Assembly: GCA_023458595.1 (NCBI GenBank)
Contig: JAEWYT010000015.1
Coordinates: forward strand, 1 to 35,606
DNA from: Pseudomonadota bacterium
GTDB taxonomy: Bacteria; Pseudomonadota; Alphaproteobacteria; Rhizobiales; Tepidamorphaceae
Length of the DNA stretch: 35,606 bases
Direction of reading: 5' to 3'
The notes beneath the pieces were generated by a model. That model was not told where the DNA came from. It ran no database searches and was given only the letters and a program-made list of their open reading frames with translations. Made by a program: the position numbers and the translations under genes. Positions 23,823 to 32,112 of this stretch are shown here, piece by piece. Position 1 is the stretch's first letter, and each line of letters begins with the position of its first letter.

Positions 23823-23867
23823 CCCCTGGAGGAGACGGGCTACAGGGGCCGGCCCGACAGGTCGGCC
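23823..23867 (+). promoter_or_regulatory. Structured rplY leader with terminator-like hairpin
   Basis: GGCCGGCC (23847-23854) pairs with GGTCGGCC (23860-23867), 8 bp with one G-T pair and a five-base loop, and is followed by GTTTCGTTTCG. This is a terminator-like structure before the coding region. An alternative stem CCCCTG (23823-23828) with CAGGGG (23843-23848) shares two bases with it, so the two cannot both form fully. GAGGAGA at about 23879 is the ribosome-binding site. Attenuation or L25 autoregulation is inference. Confidence 0.45.
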
Positions 23868-23890
23868 GTTTCGTTTCGAGGAGAATTGAC

Positions 23891-24535
23891 ATGAACGCGA
23901 CCGTTTCGCTCAAGGCGACGGCGCGCCAGCGGGTCGGCAAGGGGGCCGCCCGTGCAGAGCGCCGCGCTGGACGAATTCCCGCCGTTATCTACGGCGGCAA
24001 GGAACCCGCCACCCCCATCACGCTCGATCACAAGGAAATCTCCCTGAAGATCAGGGGCGGACACTTCCTGACCACCGTTTTCGAGATCGACGTGGACGGT
24101 ACGACGATCCAGGCCCTCCCGCGCGATTTCCAGCTCGACCCGGTGAAGGATTTCCCGGTTCACGTGGATTTCCTGCGCCTGACCAAGGGCGCCAAGATCT
24201 CGGTCGAGATCCCGGTGCACTTCGTCAACGAGGAAGCGAGCCCCGGCATCAAGCGCGGCGGCGTCCTCAACGTCGTGCGCCACGAGGTCGAGGTCATGGC
24301 CCCGGCCGACGCCATTCCCGAGCAGATCGTCGCCGACCTGACCGGCCTCGACATCGGCGATTCGCTGCACATCTCCGCGATCGCCCTGCCGGAAGGCGTG
24401 ACGCCGACCATTACGGACCGTGACTTCACCGTCGCCACCATCGCCGCCCCTGCCGCTCTGAAGAGCGAGGAGGAAGCGGCCGGCGAAGGCGCGGCTGAGG
24501 GCGGAGAAGCCAAGCCCGCGGGCGAGTCCGAGTAG
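23891..24535 (+). CDS. rplY: 50S ribosomal protein L25/Ctc (long form)
   Basis: Binds 5S rRNA in the large subunit. It has 214 residues, the long Ctc-type form with an N-terminal L25 domain (about 1-95) and a C-terminal beta domain. RQRVGKGAARAERRAGRIPAVIYGG is the 5S rRNA-binding start (residues 12-36), and DFQLDPVKDFPVHVDFLRL marks the domain end. The tail is acidic and Gly/Ala-rich (EEEAAGEGAAEGGEAKPAGE). GAGGAGA supports the ATG at 23891. It is followed by pth and ychF, the usual alphaproteobacterial order, and has its own promoter and a structured leader. Confidence 0.96.
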   Translation: MNATVSLKATARQRVGKGAARAERRAGRIPAVIYGGKEPATPITLDHKEISLKIRGGHFLTTVFEIDVDGTTIQALPRDFQLDPVKDFPVHVDFLRLTKGAKISVEIPVHFVNEEASPGIKRGGVLNVVRHEVEVMAPADAIPEQIVADLTGLDIGDSLHISAIALPEGVTPTITDRDFTVATIAAPAALKSEEEAAGEGAAEGGEAKPAGESE

Positions 24536-24573
24536 GGATCGCCTGCCGGCCCGCCGGACAGGTGATCGGGCTC

Positions 24574-25185
24574 ATGGTGCTGATGGTCGGTCTCGGCAAT
24601 CCCGGGCCGAAATACGAAGGCAACCGCCACAATATCGGCTTCATGGTGATCGACGCCATCGCCGACCTGCAGCGCTTTGCCGGCTGGCGCAGCCGCTTCC
24701 AGGGGCAGGTCGCCGAAGGCTCCTTCGGCGACGTCCGCGCCATGCTGCTGAAGCCGATGACCTGGATGAACGAGTCCGGCCGCGCCGTCGGCGAGGCGAT
24801 GCGCTGGCTGAAGCTGAAGCCCGCCGACGTGATCGTGTTCTACGACGAGCTCGATCTGGCGCCGGGCAAGGTCCGCGTGAAGACCGGCGGCGGCGCCGCC
24901 GGCCACAACGGCATCCGCTCGATCGTCGCCCATATCGGGCCGGACTTCAAAAGGGTCCGGCTCGGCATCGGCCATCCCGGCCGCAAGGAGGCCGTGCAGC
25001 GTCACGTCCTGTCGGACTTCTCGAAGGCCGACAAGGACTGGCTCGGTCCCCTGCTCGTCTCCGTCGCCGACAACGCGGGCCTGCTCGCCGCCGGCGACGA
25101 TTCAACCTTCATGAACAAGGTCGCCATCGCGCTCGGGAGCCAGGACAAGGCCGAGACGCGCAAGGCCGGGAAAGCGGAGAGCTGA
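24574..25185 (+). CDS. pth: Peptidyl-tRNA hydrolase
   Basis: Cleaves peptidyl-tRNA released from stalled ribosomes and recycles the tRNA. 203 residues. The active-site residues are N9 and H19 in MVGLGNPGPKYEGNRHNIGF and D91 in FYDELDLAPGKVRVK. GGGAAGHNGIRSI and KRVRLGIGHPG complete the family pattern. The ATG at 24574 (MVLMVGLGNPG) fits the family better than the GTG at 24562. It has a short Lys/Ala-rich tail (DKAETRKAGKAES). It lies 38 bp after rplY and four bases before ychF, as part of a translation-quality operon. Confidence 0.97.
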   Translation: MVLMVGLGNPGPKYEGNRHNIGFMVIDAIADLQRFAGWRSRFQGQVAEGSFGDVRAMLLKPMTWMNESGRAVGEAMRWLKLKPADVIVFYDELDLAPGKVRVKTGGGAAGHNGIRSIVAHIGPDFKRVRLGIGHPGRKEAVQRHVLSDFSKADKDWLGPLLVSVADNAGLLAAGDDSTFMNKVAIALGSQDKAETRKAGKAES

Positions 25186-25189
25186 TCGC

Positions 25190-26287
<1,098 letters not shown>

Positions 26288-26302
26288 ACGGGAGCGCACC
26301 GC

Positions 26303-26776
26303 ATGATCGGCAGCACGCGCAAGGCTTTCGAGGACTTCACCCCCGGCGACCGGGTGGTGTTCCACCGCATCGCGGTCTCCAGGGAGGATATCCTCGAATT
26401 CGCGGCCGACTGGGACCCGCAGCCGATGCACCTGGACGAGGCGGCGGGCAAGGCGAGCATCCTGCGCGGCCTGACCGGCTCCGGCTGGCACATGATCTGC
26501 CTGCTCATGCGCGGCATGTGCGACGGCTTCCTGGTCGACTCGACGTCCGCCGGCTCGCCGGGCGTCGACGACGTGCGCTGGCTGAAGCCCCTGCGCCCCG
26601 GCGACGAGTTGACCCTCACCTACACCGTCCTCGACGCACGCGTCTCCAACAGCCGGCCGAACATCGGCATCGTGCGCTTCCGCTTCGAGATGACCAACCA
26701 GAACGGCGAGACGACCATGACGGTCGAGAACCCGATCATGTTCGGCCGCCGCCAGGCCGGGGAGGCGGTGTCGTGA
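26303..26776 (+). CDS. MaoC-like hotdog-fold hydratase, first of a pair
   Basis: A 157-residue single hotdog-domain protein. The hydratase motif is AADWDPQPMHLDE with catalytic Asp38 and His43, as in R-specific enoyl-CoA hydratases and MaoC dehydratases. The C-terminal strand pattern ISRPN-like (VSNSRPNIGIVRFRFEMTNQ) is typical of the family. The substrate, probably a CoA thioester, is not evident. It starts 15 bp after ychF and overlaps a second MaoC gene by four bases, so the two could form a heterodimer. Confidence 0.9.
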   Translation: MIGSTRKAFEDFTPGDRVVFHRIAVSREDILEFAADWDPQPMHLDEAAGKASILRGLTGSGWHMICLLMRGMCDGFLVDSTSAGSPGVDDVRWLKPLRPGDELTLTYTVLDARVSNSRPNIGIVRFRFEMTNQNGETTMTVENPIMFGRRQAGEAVS

Positions 26777-27252
26777 TCTATTTCGAGGACGCGGAACCGG
26801 GTTTCCGGGCCGAGATCGGCCGTCACACCTTCACCGCCGACGAGATCGTCGCCTTCGCCCGGCGCTGGGACCCCCAGGCGTTCCACGTCGACGCCGAAGC
26901 GGCGAAGAAGAGCCTTTTCGGGGCGCTGTGCGCGAGCGGCTGGCATACCGCCTGCATATGGATGCGGCTCAACGTCGACGACCTGAACCGGCGCACCGCC
27001 GAGGCGCTGAAGGCCGGGAGCGCGGCGCCGAAGTTCGGCCCGTCCCCCGGCATCTTCGACCTGAAGTGGCCGCGCCCGGTCTTCGTCGGCGACACGGTCA
27101 CCTATTCCTGGACGATCGTCGACCGGCGCGAGTCCGCCTCCCGCCCCGAATGGGGCATCGTCACTTACGATGCGGAAGGCATGAACCAGGACGGGCAGAA
27201 GGTCCTGGGATTCCACGGCCGCTTCTTCATGGGCCGCCGCCCGGCCGGATAG
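26773..27252 (+). CDS. MaoC-like hotdog-fold hydratase, second of a pair
   Basis: A 159-residue hotdog protein beginning with a GTG at 26773 whose last bases form the previous stop (GTGA overlap). The motif RRWDPQAFHVDAEAA supplies Asp33 and His38. The active-site layout is the same as in the preceding gene, but overall similarity between the two is low, so this is an old duplication rather than a recent one. FDLKWPRPVFVGDTVTYSW is the conserved second half. Paired MaoC genes after rplY-pth-ychF are common in Hyphomicrobiales; the pathway is not defined. Confidence 0.9.
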   Translation: MIYFEDAEPGFRAEIGRHTFTADEIVAFARRWDPQAFHVDAEAAKKSLFGALCASGWHTACIWMRLNVDDLNRRTAEALKAGSAAPKFGPSPGIFDLKWPRPVFVGDTVTYSWTIVDRRESASRPEWGIVTYDAEGMNQDGQKVLGFHGRFFMGRRPAG

Positions 27253-27277
27253 CGCCGGGCGACGGGCCGCGCGGGGC

Positions 27278-29950
27278 TCACGCCGCGCGGACGTGGTCGA
27301 GGAAGCGCTGCACCTCGCCGTTGAGGCGCTCCGCCTCCTCCGCCATCTGGCCGGCCGCGTCCAGCACCTGCCGGGCGACGTCGCCGGTCTCGCCGGCGGC
27401 GCTGGCGACCGAGCCGACATTCGACGATACCGAGGCGGTGCCCGCCGAGAGCTGCTGGGCGCTGCGGGCGATCTCGGACGTCGCCGTGCCCTGCTCCTCG
27501 ACCGCCGAGGCGATGGCGCCCGCGATCTCGTTGATCTTGCCGATCGTCGCGACGATCCCGTCGATCGCCGAGACGGCGTCCTTGGTGGCCTGCTGCATCC
27601 CGTCGATCTGGCTGCCGATCTCCTCGGTGGCCCTGGCGGTCTGGCTCGCCAGTTCCTTCACCTCGCCCGCCACGACCGCGAAGCCGCGTCCCGCGTCGCC
27701 GGCGCGCGCCGCCTCGATCGTCGCGTTGAGCGCCAGCAGGTTGGTCTGCTCGGCGATGCTCTGGATCAGGCCGACGACCTCGCCGATCTTGACGGATGCC
27801 TCCGCCAGGCTGCGGACGCTGCGGTTCGTCTGCTCCGCCTCCGCGACGGCGCCGCCGGCGATCTTCGAGGATTCGGAGACCTGCCGGGCGATCTCGGAGA
27901 TCGAGCTCGCCAGTTCCTCCGCCGTCGAGGCGACCACCTGGACGTTGTCGGCGACCTCGCCCGAAATGCCGGCGACGTCGCGGACCTGCTCGCTCGTCGT
28001 GCCCGCGAGCCCGGACATCCGGTCGGCGCTTTCGTGCATACCGGCGGCCGATCTCGCGACGTTGTCGACGACGCTCTTGACGCTCGCCTCGAAAGCGGCG
28101 GCCAGCTCGAGCTGTGCCTGGCGGCGTTCCTCGGCCGCCCGCTGGCGTTCCTGCACCGCGCGCTCGTTGGCGGCCTCGATCTCCCGCGCGTTGTCGCGGA
28201 AGACGACGAGGGCGTCCGCCATGTCGGCGATCTCGTCGTTGCCGCCGGACGGGATCGCGGCCTCGAGATCGCCTTCGGCGATGGCGCGCATCGCCGTGCC
28301 GAGGCGGGTGATCCGGCCGGTGATGCGCCGCGGCACGTAGACGAGCGCGCAGGCGAGCGCGACCAGCAGGCCGGCGCCGGCGGCGACCAGCAGCCATAGC
28401 CGGGTCCTGGCGAGCGCCGCGTCGGCGGCCCGGGCGCTTTCGGCCCCCTCGGCCTGCGCCGATTCGACCAGCTTGCCGACCGTCGCGCCGAGTTCGTCGG
28501 CCTTCTGCCGCGTTCCCGCCAGCTTCTCCGCGCTGGCGGCGATGGCGGCGAGCTCCGTCTGGCGCATGGCCGGAAGGCCGTCCGGCCCCTCGGCGAAGGC
28601 GGTCAGGTGCTTCACCGCGTCGGCGAGCTCCGCCTGATCGGCGCCGATGCCGAGCGCGGCAACCTGCAGGAGGGCGGCTTCCTGCGACACCTGCCCCTGC
28701 GCCTGGCTGAGCATGAAGTCGTTCGGCGCCATGGCCGCCGAGGCGAGGAGCCCGGCGAGGCGGTTGCTGGTGCCGGCGAGCTCCCGGTAGGTGCGGTAGC
28801 GGGGGAGCTGGACCTCCAGCAGCGCCTTCATCGCCTCGCCGGCACCGTTCTTCAGCCCGATGCCGGACAGCTTGATCTCGACGCGCGCCCTCTGGATCAG
28901 CGGCGCGATCAGCTCCTGGATCTTCGCGTCGAGCGCATCGGCGGCGCCGACCCTGCCTTCGATATCGCTCGCCGCCTGGATCGCGCCGATCCCGCCGCCG
29001 CCGGGGCCGACGACGTCCTTGCGCAGATCGAAGATGTTCTTGTCGCCGACCGTTATCGCGACGAGCTTGCCCGCCGCCTCGACCAGCTCCTTCATCTCGG
29101 GCCTGTTCGCCAACGCGCCCGTCGCGGTGTGCAGCTTCGACGACAGCGGAACCCCGGCGCGCCAGATATCCTCGACCTCCTCGACGCTGTTGGCCGCGGC
29201 GGCGTCGGCGACGATGCGGGTGAGCCGCGCGGCGTTGTCCTGCACCTCGTAGAGCATCACGAGCACGTTCACGCCCTTCTCGGTGAGCTCCTCGATGCCC
29301 TTCGCGGTGGACATGTTGACCTTGGCGCCGGCGGCGCCGAACGCATTGTCGGTCTGCTCGATGAGCGGCGTCAGCTTCTTCAGGAGGGCGTCGTGGGCCG
29401 TGCTCATGCCCGACAGGGCATTCTCGCGGCGCTCCGCGGCATCGACGCGCTGGCGGACGAGATCGTTCTGCGCCTGGACCGTCTCCAGCATCTGCCGGCT
29501 CTGGGTCCGCAGCTCCTCGACCTGGGCGGCATCCGCGCCGTAGTGCTCGAGTTCGCCTATTCCGGTGGCCATCGCCTCGTGGCGCGCCTCGAGCGCGGCC
29601 ATGGTCGACTCCCGCTCCAACTGGCTGTCCGCGCCGTCGAGCAGCGGCGCCGCGGCCGCCAGCCTCGCGCTCTCGGCGGCGATCTCCTGGGCCGCGGCGA
29701 TCGCCGGAAGGCTCTTCGCGGTGATCTCGGCGAGGCCCTGCTGGATCGACCGGTACTGGACGATCGCGACGGCCGCCGAGACGAGCCCTGCGGCGGCGAC
29801 GGCGCCGAACGCCAGCATCAGCCGGCCCCCGAGCCCGAAGCCGCGCCGGCGGCGATCCGGTCCGCCCTCGGGAGCCGCGTCCCGCGCCGCGTCGTCGCCT
29901 TCCGCCGCCTCTACCGGCCGCGCGCCAGACAGTTCCCCCGACAGTCCCAT
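27278..29950 (-). CDS. Methyl-accepting chemotaxis protein with large periplasmic domain
   Basis: An 890-residue chemoreceptor. An unusual N-terminal cytoplasmic tail of about 43 residues, rich in acidic residues and ending in RRRR, precedes TM1 (about 44-64). A periplasmic helical sensor of about 455 residues, roughly three times the usual four-helix-bundle size, ends at TM2 (about 520-541). HAMP follows (about 542-595). The signalling domain (about 650-880) has the hairpin tip IAEQTNLLALNATIEAARAG and GRGFAVVAGEVKELASQT. No C-terminal CheR pentapeptide is seen (end RFLDHVRAA). GGGGGAAG precedes the ATG at 29950. The ligand is unknown and no che genes are nearby. Confidence 0.93.
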   Translation of the reverse strand: MGLSGELSGARPVEAAEGDDAARDAAPEGGPDRRRRGFGLGGRLMLAFGAVAAAGLVSAAVAIVQYRSIQQGLAEITAKSLPAIAAAQEIAAESARLAAAAPLLDGADSQLERESTMAALEARHEAMATGIGELEHYGADAAQVEELRTQSRQMLETVQAQNDLVRQRVDAAERRENALSGMSTAHDALLKKLTPLIEQTDNAFGAAGAKVNMSTAKGIEELTEKGVNVLVMLYEVQDNAARLTRIVADAAAANSVEEVEDIWRAGVPLSSKLHTATGALANRPEMKELVEAAGKLVAITVGDKNIFDLRKDVVGPGGGGIGAIQAASDIEGRVGAADALDAKIQELIAPLIQRARVEIKLSGIGLKNGAGEAMKALLEVQLPRYRTYRELAGTSNRLAGLLASAAMAPNDFMLSQAQGQVSQEAALLQVAALGIGADQAELADAVKHLTAFAEGPDGLPAMRQTELAAIAASAEKLAGTRQKADELGATVGKLVESAQAEGAESARAADAALARTRLWLLVAAGAGLLVALACALVYVPRRITGRITRLGTAMRAIAEGDLEAAIPSGGNDEIADMADALVVFRDNAREIEAANERAVQERQRAAEERRQAQLELAAAFEASVKSVVDNVARSAAGMHESADRMSGLAGTTSEQVRDVAGISGEVADNVQVVASTAEELASSISEIARQVSESSKIAGGAVAEAEQTNRSVRSLAEASVKIGEVVGLIQSIAEQTNLLALNATIEAARAGDAGRGFAVVAGEVKELASQTARATEEIGSQIDGMQQATKDAVSAIDGIVATIGKINEIAGAIASAVEEQGTATSEIARSAQQLSAGTASVSSNVGSVASAAGETGDVARQVLDAAGQMAEEAERLNGEVQRFLDHVRAA

Positions 29951-30076
29951 GGTCTTCCCCCAACCGCTGATTCGCCAATTCCGTGCGGCGCGGCCGCACG
30001 CAACCAATGCGATTCATGCGCGAGGGGATGTGAACTACTGGTTAATCGATCGCATTTCGCCCGCGATGCCGGACGG

Positions 30077-30101
30077 GTTTTTGCGCCGCAGGCGGAAAAA
30101 C
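30077..30101. repeat. Palindrome with T-rich 5' and A-rich 3' arms
   Basis: GTTTTTGCGCC pairs with GGCGGAAAAAC around a GCA loop, 10 of 11 positions matching. On either strand the T-run comes first, so it is not laid out as an intrinsic terminator. It lies in the 247-bp gap between the apt stop and the chemoreceptor start, about 130 bp upstream of the latter. Near it, AATGCGAT (30006-30013) and ATCGCATT (30049-30056) form a wider inverted pair. Confidence 0.5.
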
Positions 30102-30197
30102 AGCCGAATCAAGGGCTTGCGTGCAGTATGGCAGGCCGGCTAACTAACGCCGCGCCGCCGCGCCGGGGCATTCGGCTCTGCGCGCGGAAATTGCAGG

Positions 30198-30755
30198 CTA
30201 CTCCCCCTCGAAGGCGAGCAGCGTATGGACGGCGACGCCCTTGCGGCGCAACCGTTCGGCGCCGCCGAGGTCGGGAAGGTCGACGATGAAGCAGGCCGCG
30301 ACCACCTCGCCGCCCGACTTGCGGATGAGGTCGATCGCCGCGTCCGCCGTTCCGCCCGTCGCCACCAGGTCGTCGACGAGCAGCACCTTGTCGCCCTGCC
30401 GGATCGCGTCGGCGTGGATCTCGACGGTGTCGACGCCGTATTCGAGCTCGTAGTCCTGGCCGATCGTCTTGTAGGGCAGCTTGCCCTTCTTGCGGATCGG
30501 CAGGAAGCCTCGGCCGAGCTCGTGGGCGACCGCGCCGCCGAGGATGAAGCCGCGCGCCTCGATGCCCGCCACATGGTCGAGCGGCGCGCCGAGAAACGGC
30601 CAGATCAGCTCGTCGATGGACGCGCGCAGGCCCGCCGGGTCGGCGAGCAGCGTGGTGATGTCGCGGAACAGGATCCCGGGCTTGGGATAGTCCGGGATCG
30701 TGCGCACCAGGTCCTTCAGGTCGAGCCCGGCCCGCGTGTTGATCTGCCGTGTCAT
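30198..30755 (-). CDS. apt: Adenine phosphoribosyltransferase
   Basis: Salvages adenine to AMP with PRPP. 185 residues. The PRPP-binding motif is VLLVDDLVATGGT (residues 124-136). DYPKPGILFRDIT at the N-terminus and GIEARGFILGGAVAHELG are characteristic adenine-enzyme motifs. The ATG at 30755 (MTRQINTRAGLDLKD) is preferred to 30785. The neighbour mtnP releases adenine from methylthioadenosine, so the two act in sequence: MtnP makes adenine and Apt recycles it. They are separated by a small membrane-protein gene on the other strand. Confidence 0.96.
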   Translation of the reverse strand: MTRQINTRAGLDLKDLVRTIPDYPKPGILFRDITTLLADPAGLRASIDELIWPFLGAPLDHVAGIEARGFILGGAVAHELGRGFLPIRKKGKLPYKTIGQDYELEYGVDTVEIHADAIRQGDKVLLVDDLVATGGTADAAIDLIRKSGGEVVAACFIVDLPDLGGAERLRRKGVAVHTLLAFEGE

Positions 30756-30841
30756 CGCACTCCCCCTGGCCCGCACCCTTGCCATGGCGCCCCGATCGGA
30801 CCGAACCTCGGGGGCGGCATTCGCTGATTCAGGAGACCCGA

Positions 30842-31039
30842 ATGGAAACGACCCCCCGCACGACGATCACCGATATCGACATCCCGTTCGGCCGGCTCGT
30901 CGTCATCTTCATCAAATGGGGCCTCGCCGCAATCCCCGCGGCGATCATCATCTCGCTCGTCATGTCGGCCTTGATGTTCGTGTTCGCCGGCCTGTTCGGC
31001 GGCATGGGCATGATGATGGGCGGCGTCGGCCGCTACTGA
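30842..31039 (+). CDS. Small single-span membrane protein, unknown
   Basis: 65 residues. A polar start (METTPRTTITDIDIPFGRL) is followed by a hydrophobic span of about 30 residues containing GLAAIPAAIIISLVMSAL, which may be one long or two short helices. The tail is Gly/Met-rich (GGMGMMMGGVGRY). CAGGAG lies seven bases before the ATG, and the start is in the divergent region with apt, so the gene looks real. It converges on mtnP (18 bp between stops). I do not recognise a family; similar small proteins occur in other Rhizobiales as far as the pattern suggests. Confidence 0.7.
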   Translation: METTPRTTITDIDIPFGRLVVIFIKWGLAAIPAAIIISLVMSALMFVFAGLFGGMGMMMGGVGRY

Positions 31040-31041
31040 GG

Positions 31042-31057
31042 CGGGCGGACCCGCCCG
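31042..31057. terminator. Hairpin between convergent stops
   Basis: CGGGCGG (31042-31048) and CCGCCCG (31051-31057) form a compact palindrome that fills the 18-bp gap between the small membrane-protein gene and mtnP. It could act as a shared terminator, but neither side has a T-tract. Confidence 0.35.
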
Positions 31058-31933
31058 TCACCCCCTCAGCACGCGCCCGGCCACCGCGTCGAGACGGACG
31101 ACGAGCTCGGGATCGCGCACCTCCGGCGGCGTGACGATGGCGGTGTCGAGCGCCCGGTCCGAGCCGATCGGGCAGGGCTGATGCTCGCGCGGGAAATCGG
31201 TGGCGACGCGCAGCACCAGCCGGCGCGCGTTGTCGGCGTTCTCCGCGACGATCCGCAGGATCGACGGCACGTCGACGTCGCCGTGGTCGGGATGCCAGCA
31301 GTCGTAGTCGGTGACCATCGCGACGGTGCAGTAGCAAAGCTCCGCCTCGCGGGCGAGCTTGGCTTCCGGCATGTTGGTCATGCCGATGACGTCGCAGCCC
31401 CAGGACTTGTAGAGGAGGGATTCGGCGAGCGTCGAGAATTGCGGCCCCTCCATGACGATATAGGTGCCGCCGCGATGCATCCTGATGTTCTCCGCCCGCG
31501 CCGCCGCCTCGACGCGATCGGCCAGCCCCGGGCTCACCGGGTTGGCGAAGGCCACGTGGGCGACGCAGCCCGGGCCGAAGAAGCTCTTCTTGCGGGCGAA
31601 CGTGCGGTCGATGAACTGGTCGACCAGCACGAAGGTGCCCGGCGACAGCTCCTCGCGGAACGAGCCGACCGCCGAGATCGAGACGACGTCGGTGACGCCG
31701 GCCCGCTTCAGCGCGTCGATGTTGGCGCGGTAGTTGATGTCGGTGGGGGGAATGCGGTGCCCGCGCCCGTGGCGCGGCAGGAACACGAGCTCGAGGTCGC
31801 CGATCTCGCCGAAATGCAGGTGGTCGGACGGCTCGCCCCAGGGCGTCGGCACGTGCTCCCAGCGCGCGTTCCTGAGCCCCGGCAGGTCGTAGACCCCCGA
31901 TCCGCCGATGATGCCGAGCCTGGCCTTGGTCAT
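31058..31933 (-). CDS. mtnP: S-methyl-5'-thioadenosine phosphorylase
   Basis: Phosphorolyses methylthioadenosine, a by-product of polyamine and homoserine-lactone synthesis, to adenine and 5-methylthioribose 1-phosphate. 291 residues. Motifs: GIIGGSGVYDLPGL (phosphate loop), RHGRGHRIPPTDINYRANI, GGTYIVMEGPQFSTLAES, and IGMTNMPEAKLAREAELCY (ribose and base contact). TDYDCWH completes the MTAP signature. GGGGAGA precedes the ATG at 31933. A 17-bp tandem duplication lies just upstream. It works with Apt, encoded nearby, in adenine salvage. Confidence 0.95.
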   Translation of the reverse strand: MTKARLGIIGGSGVYDLPGLRNARWEHVPTPWGEPSDHLHFGEIGDLELVFLPRHGRGHRIPPTDINYRANIDALKRAGVTDVVSISAVGSFREELSPGTFVLVDQFIDRTFARKKSFFGPGCVAHVAFANPVSPGLADRVEAAARAENIRMHRGGTYIVMEGPQFSTLAESLLYKSWGCDVIGMTNMPEAKLAREAELCYCTVAMVTDYDCWHPDHGDVDVPSILRIVAENADNARRLVLRVATDFPREHQPCPIGSDRALDTAIVTPPEVRDPELVVRLDAVAGRVLRG

Positions 31934-31949
31934 GCTGGTCTCCCCGCCC

Positions 31950-31983
31950 GATCGCCTCGCGTTCCCGATCGCCTCGCGTTCCC
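31950..31983. repeat. 17-bp perfect tandem duplication upstream of mtnP
   Basis: GATCGCCTCGCGTTCCC occurs twice in direct succession (31950-31966 and 31967-31983), starting 17 bp before the mtnP start codon. It lies in the leader or promoter region and alters its length by 17 bp. Confidence 0.9.
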
Positions 31984-32061
31984 GGCCGGTTTTAGCGGTC
32001 CTGCCGGGCCGCGCAAAGCCCGCCGGCATCGTGGCCCCGCCGCACCGGCGACGACGACGAA

Positions 32062-32085
32062 AAAGGGGCCGCGAACGGCCCCTTT
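32062..32085 (-). terminator. Intrinsic terminator of the petABC operon
   Basis: Perfect 9-bp stem AAAGGGGCC/GGCCCCTTT with a six-base loop, 28 bp beyond the petC stop. On the minus strand it is followed by TTTTTCGTCG. This is the clearest rho-independent terminator in the window. Confidence 0.85.
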
Positions 32086-32112
32086 GCGACTACGGATCGT
32101 GACGGTTCGCGC

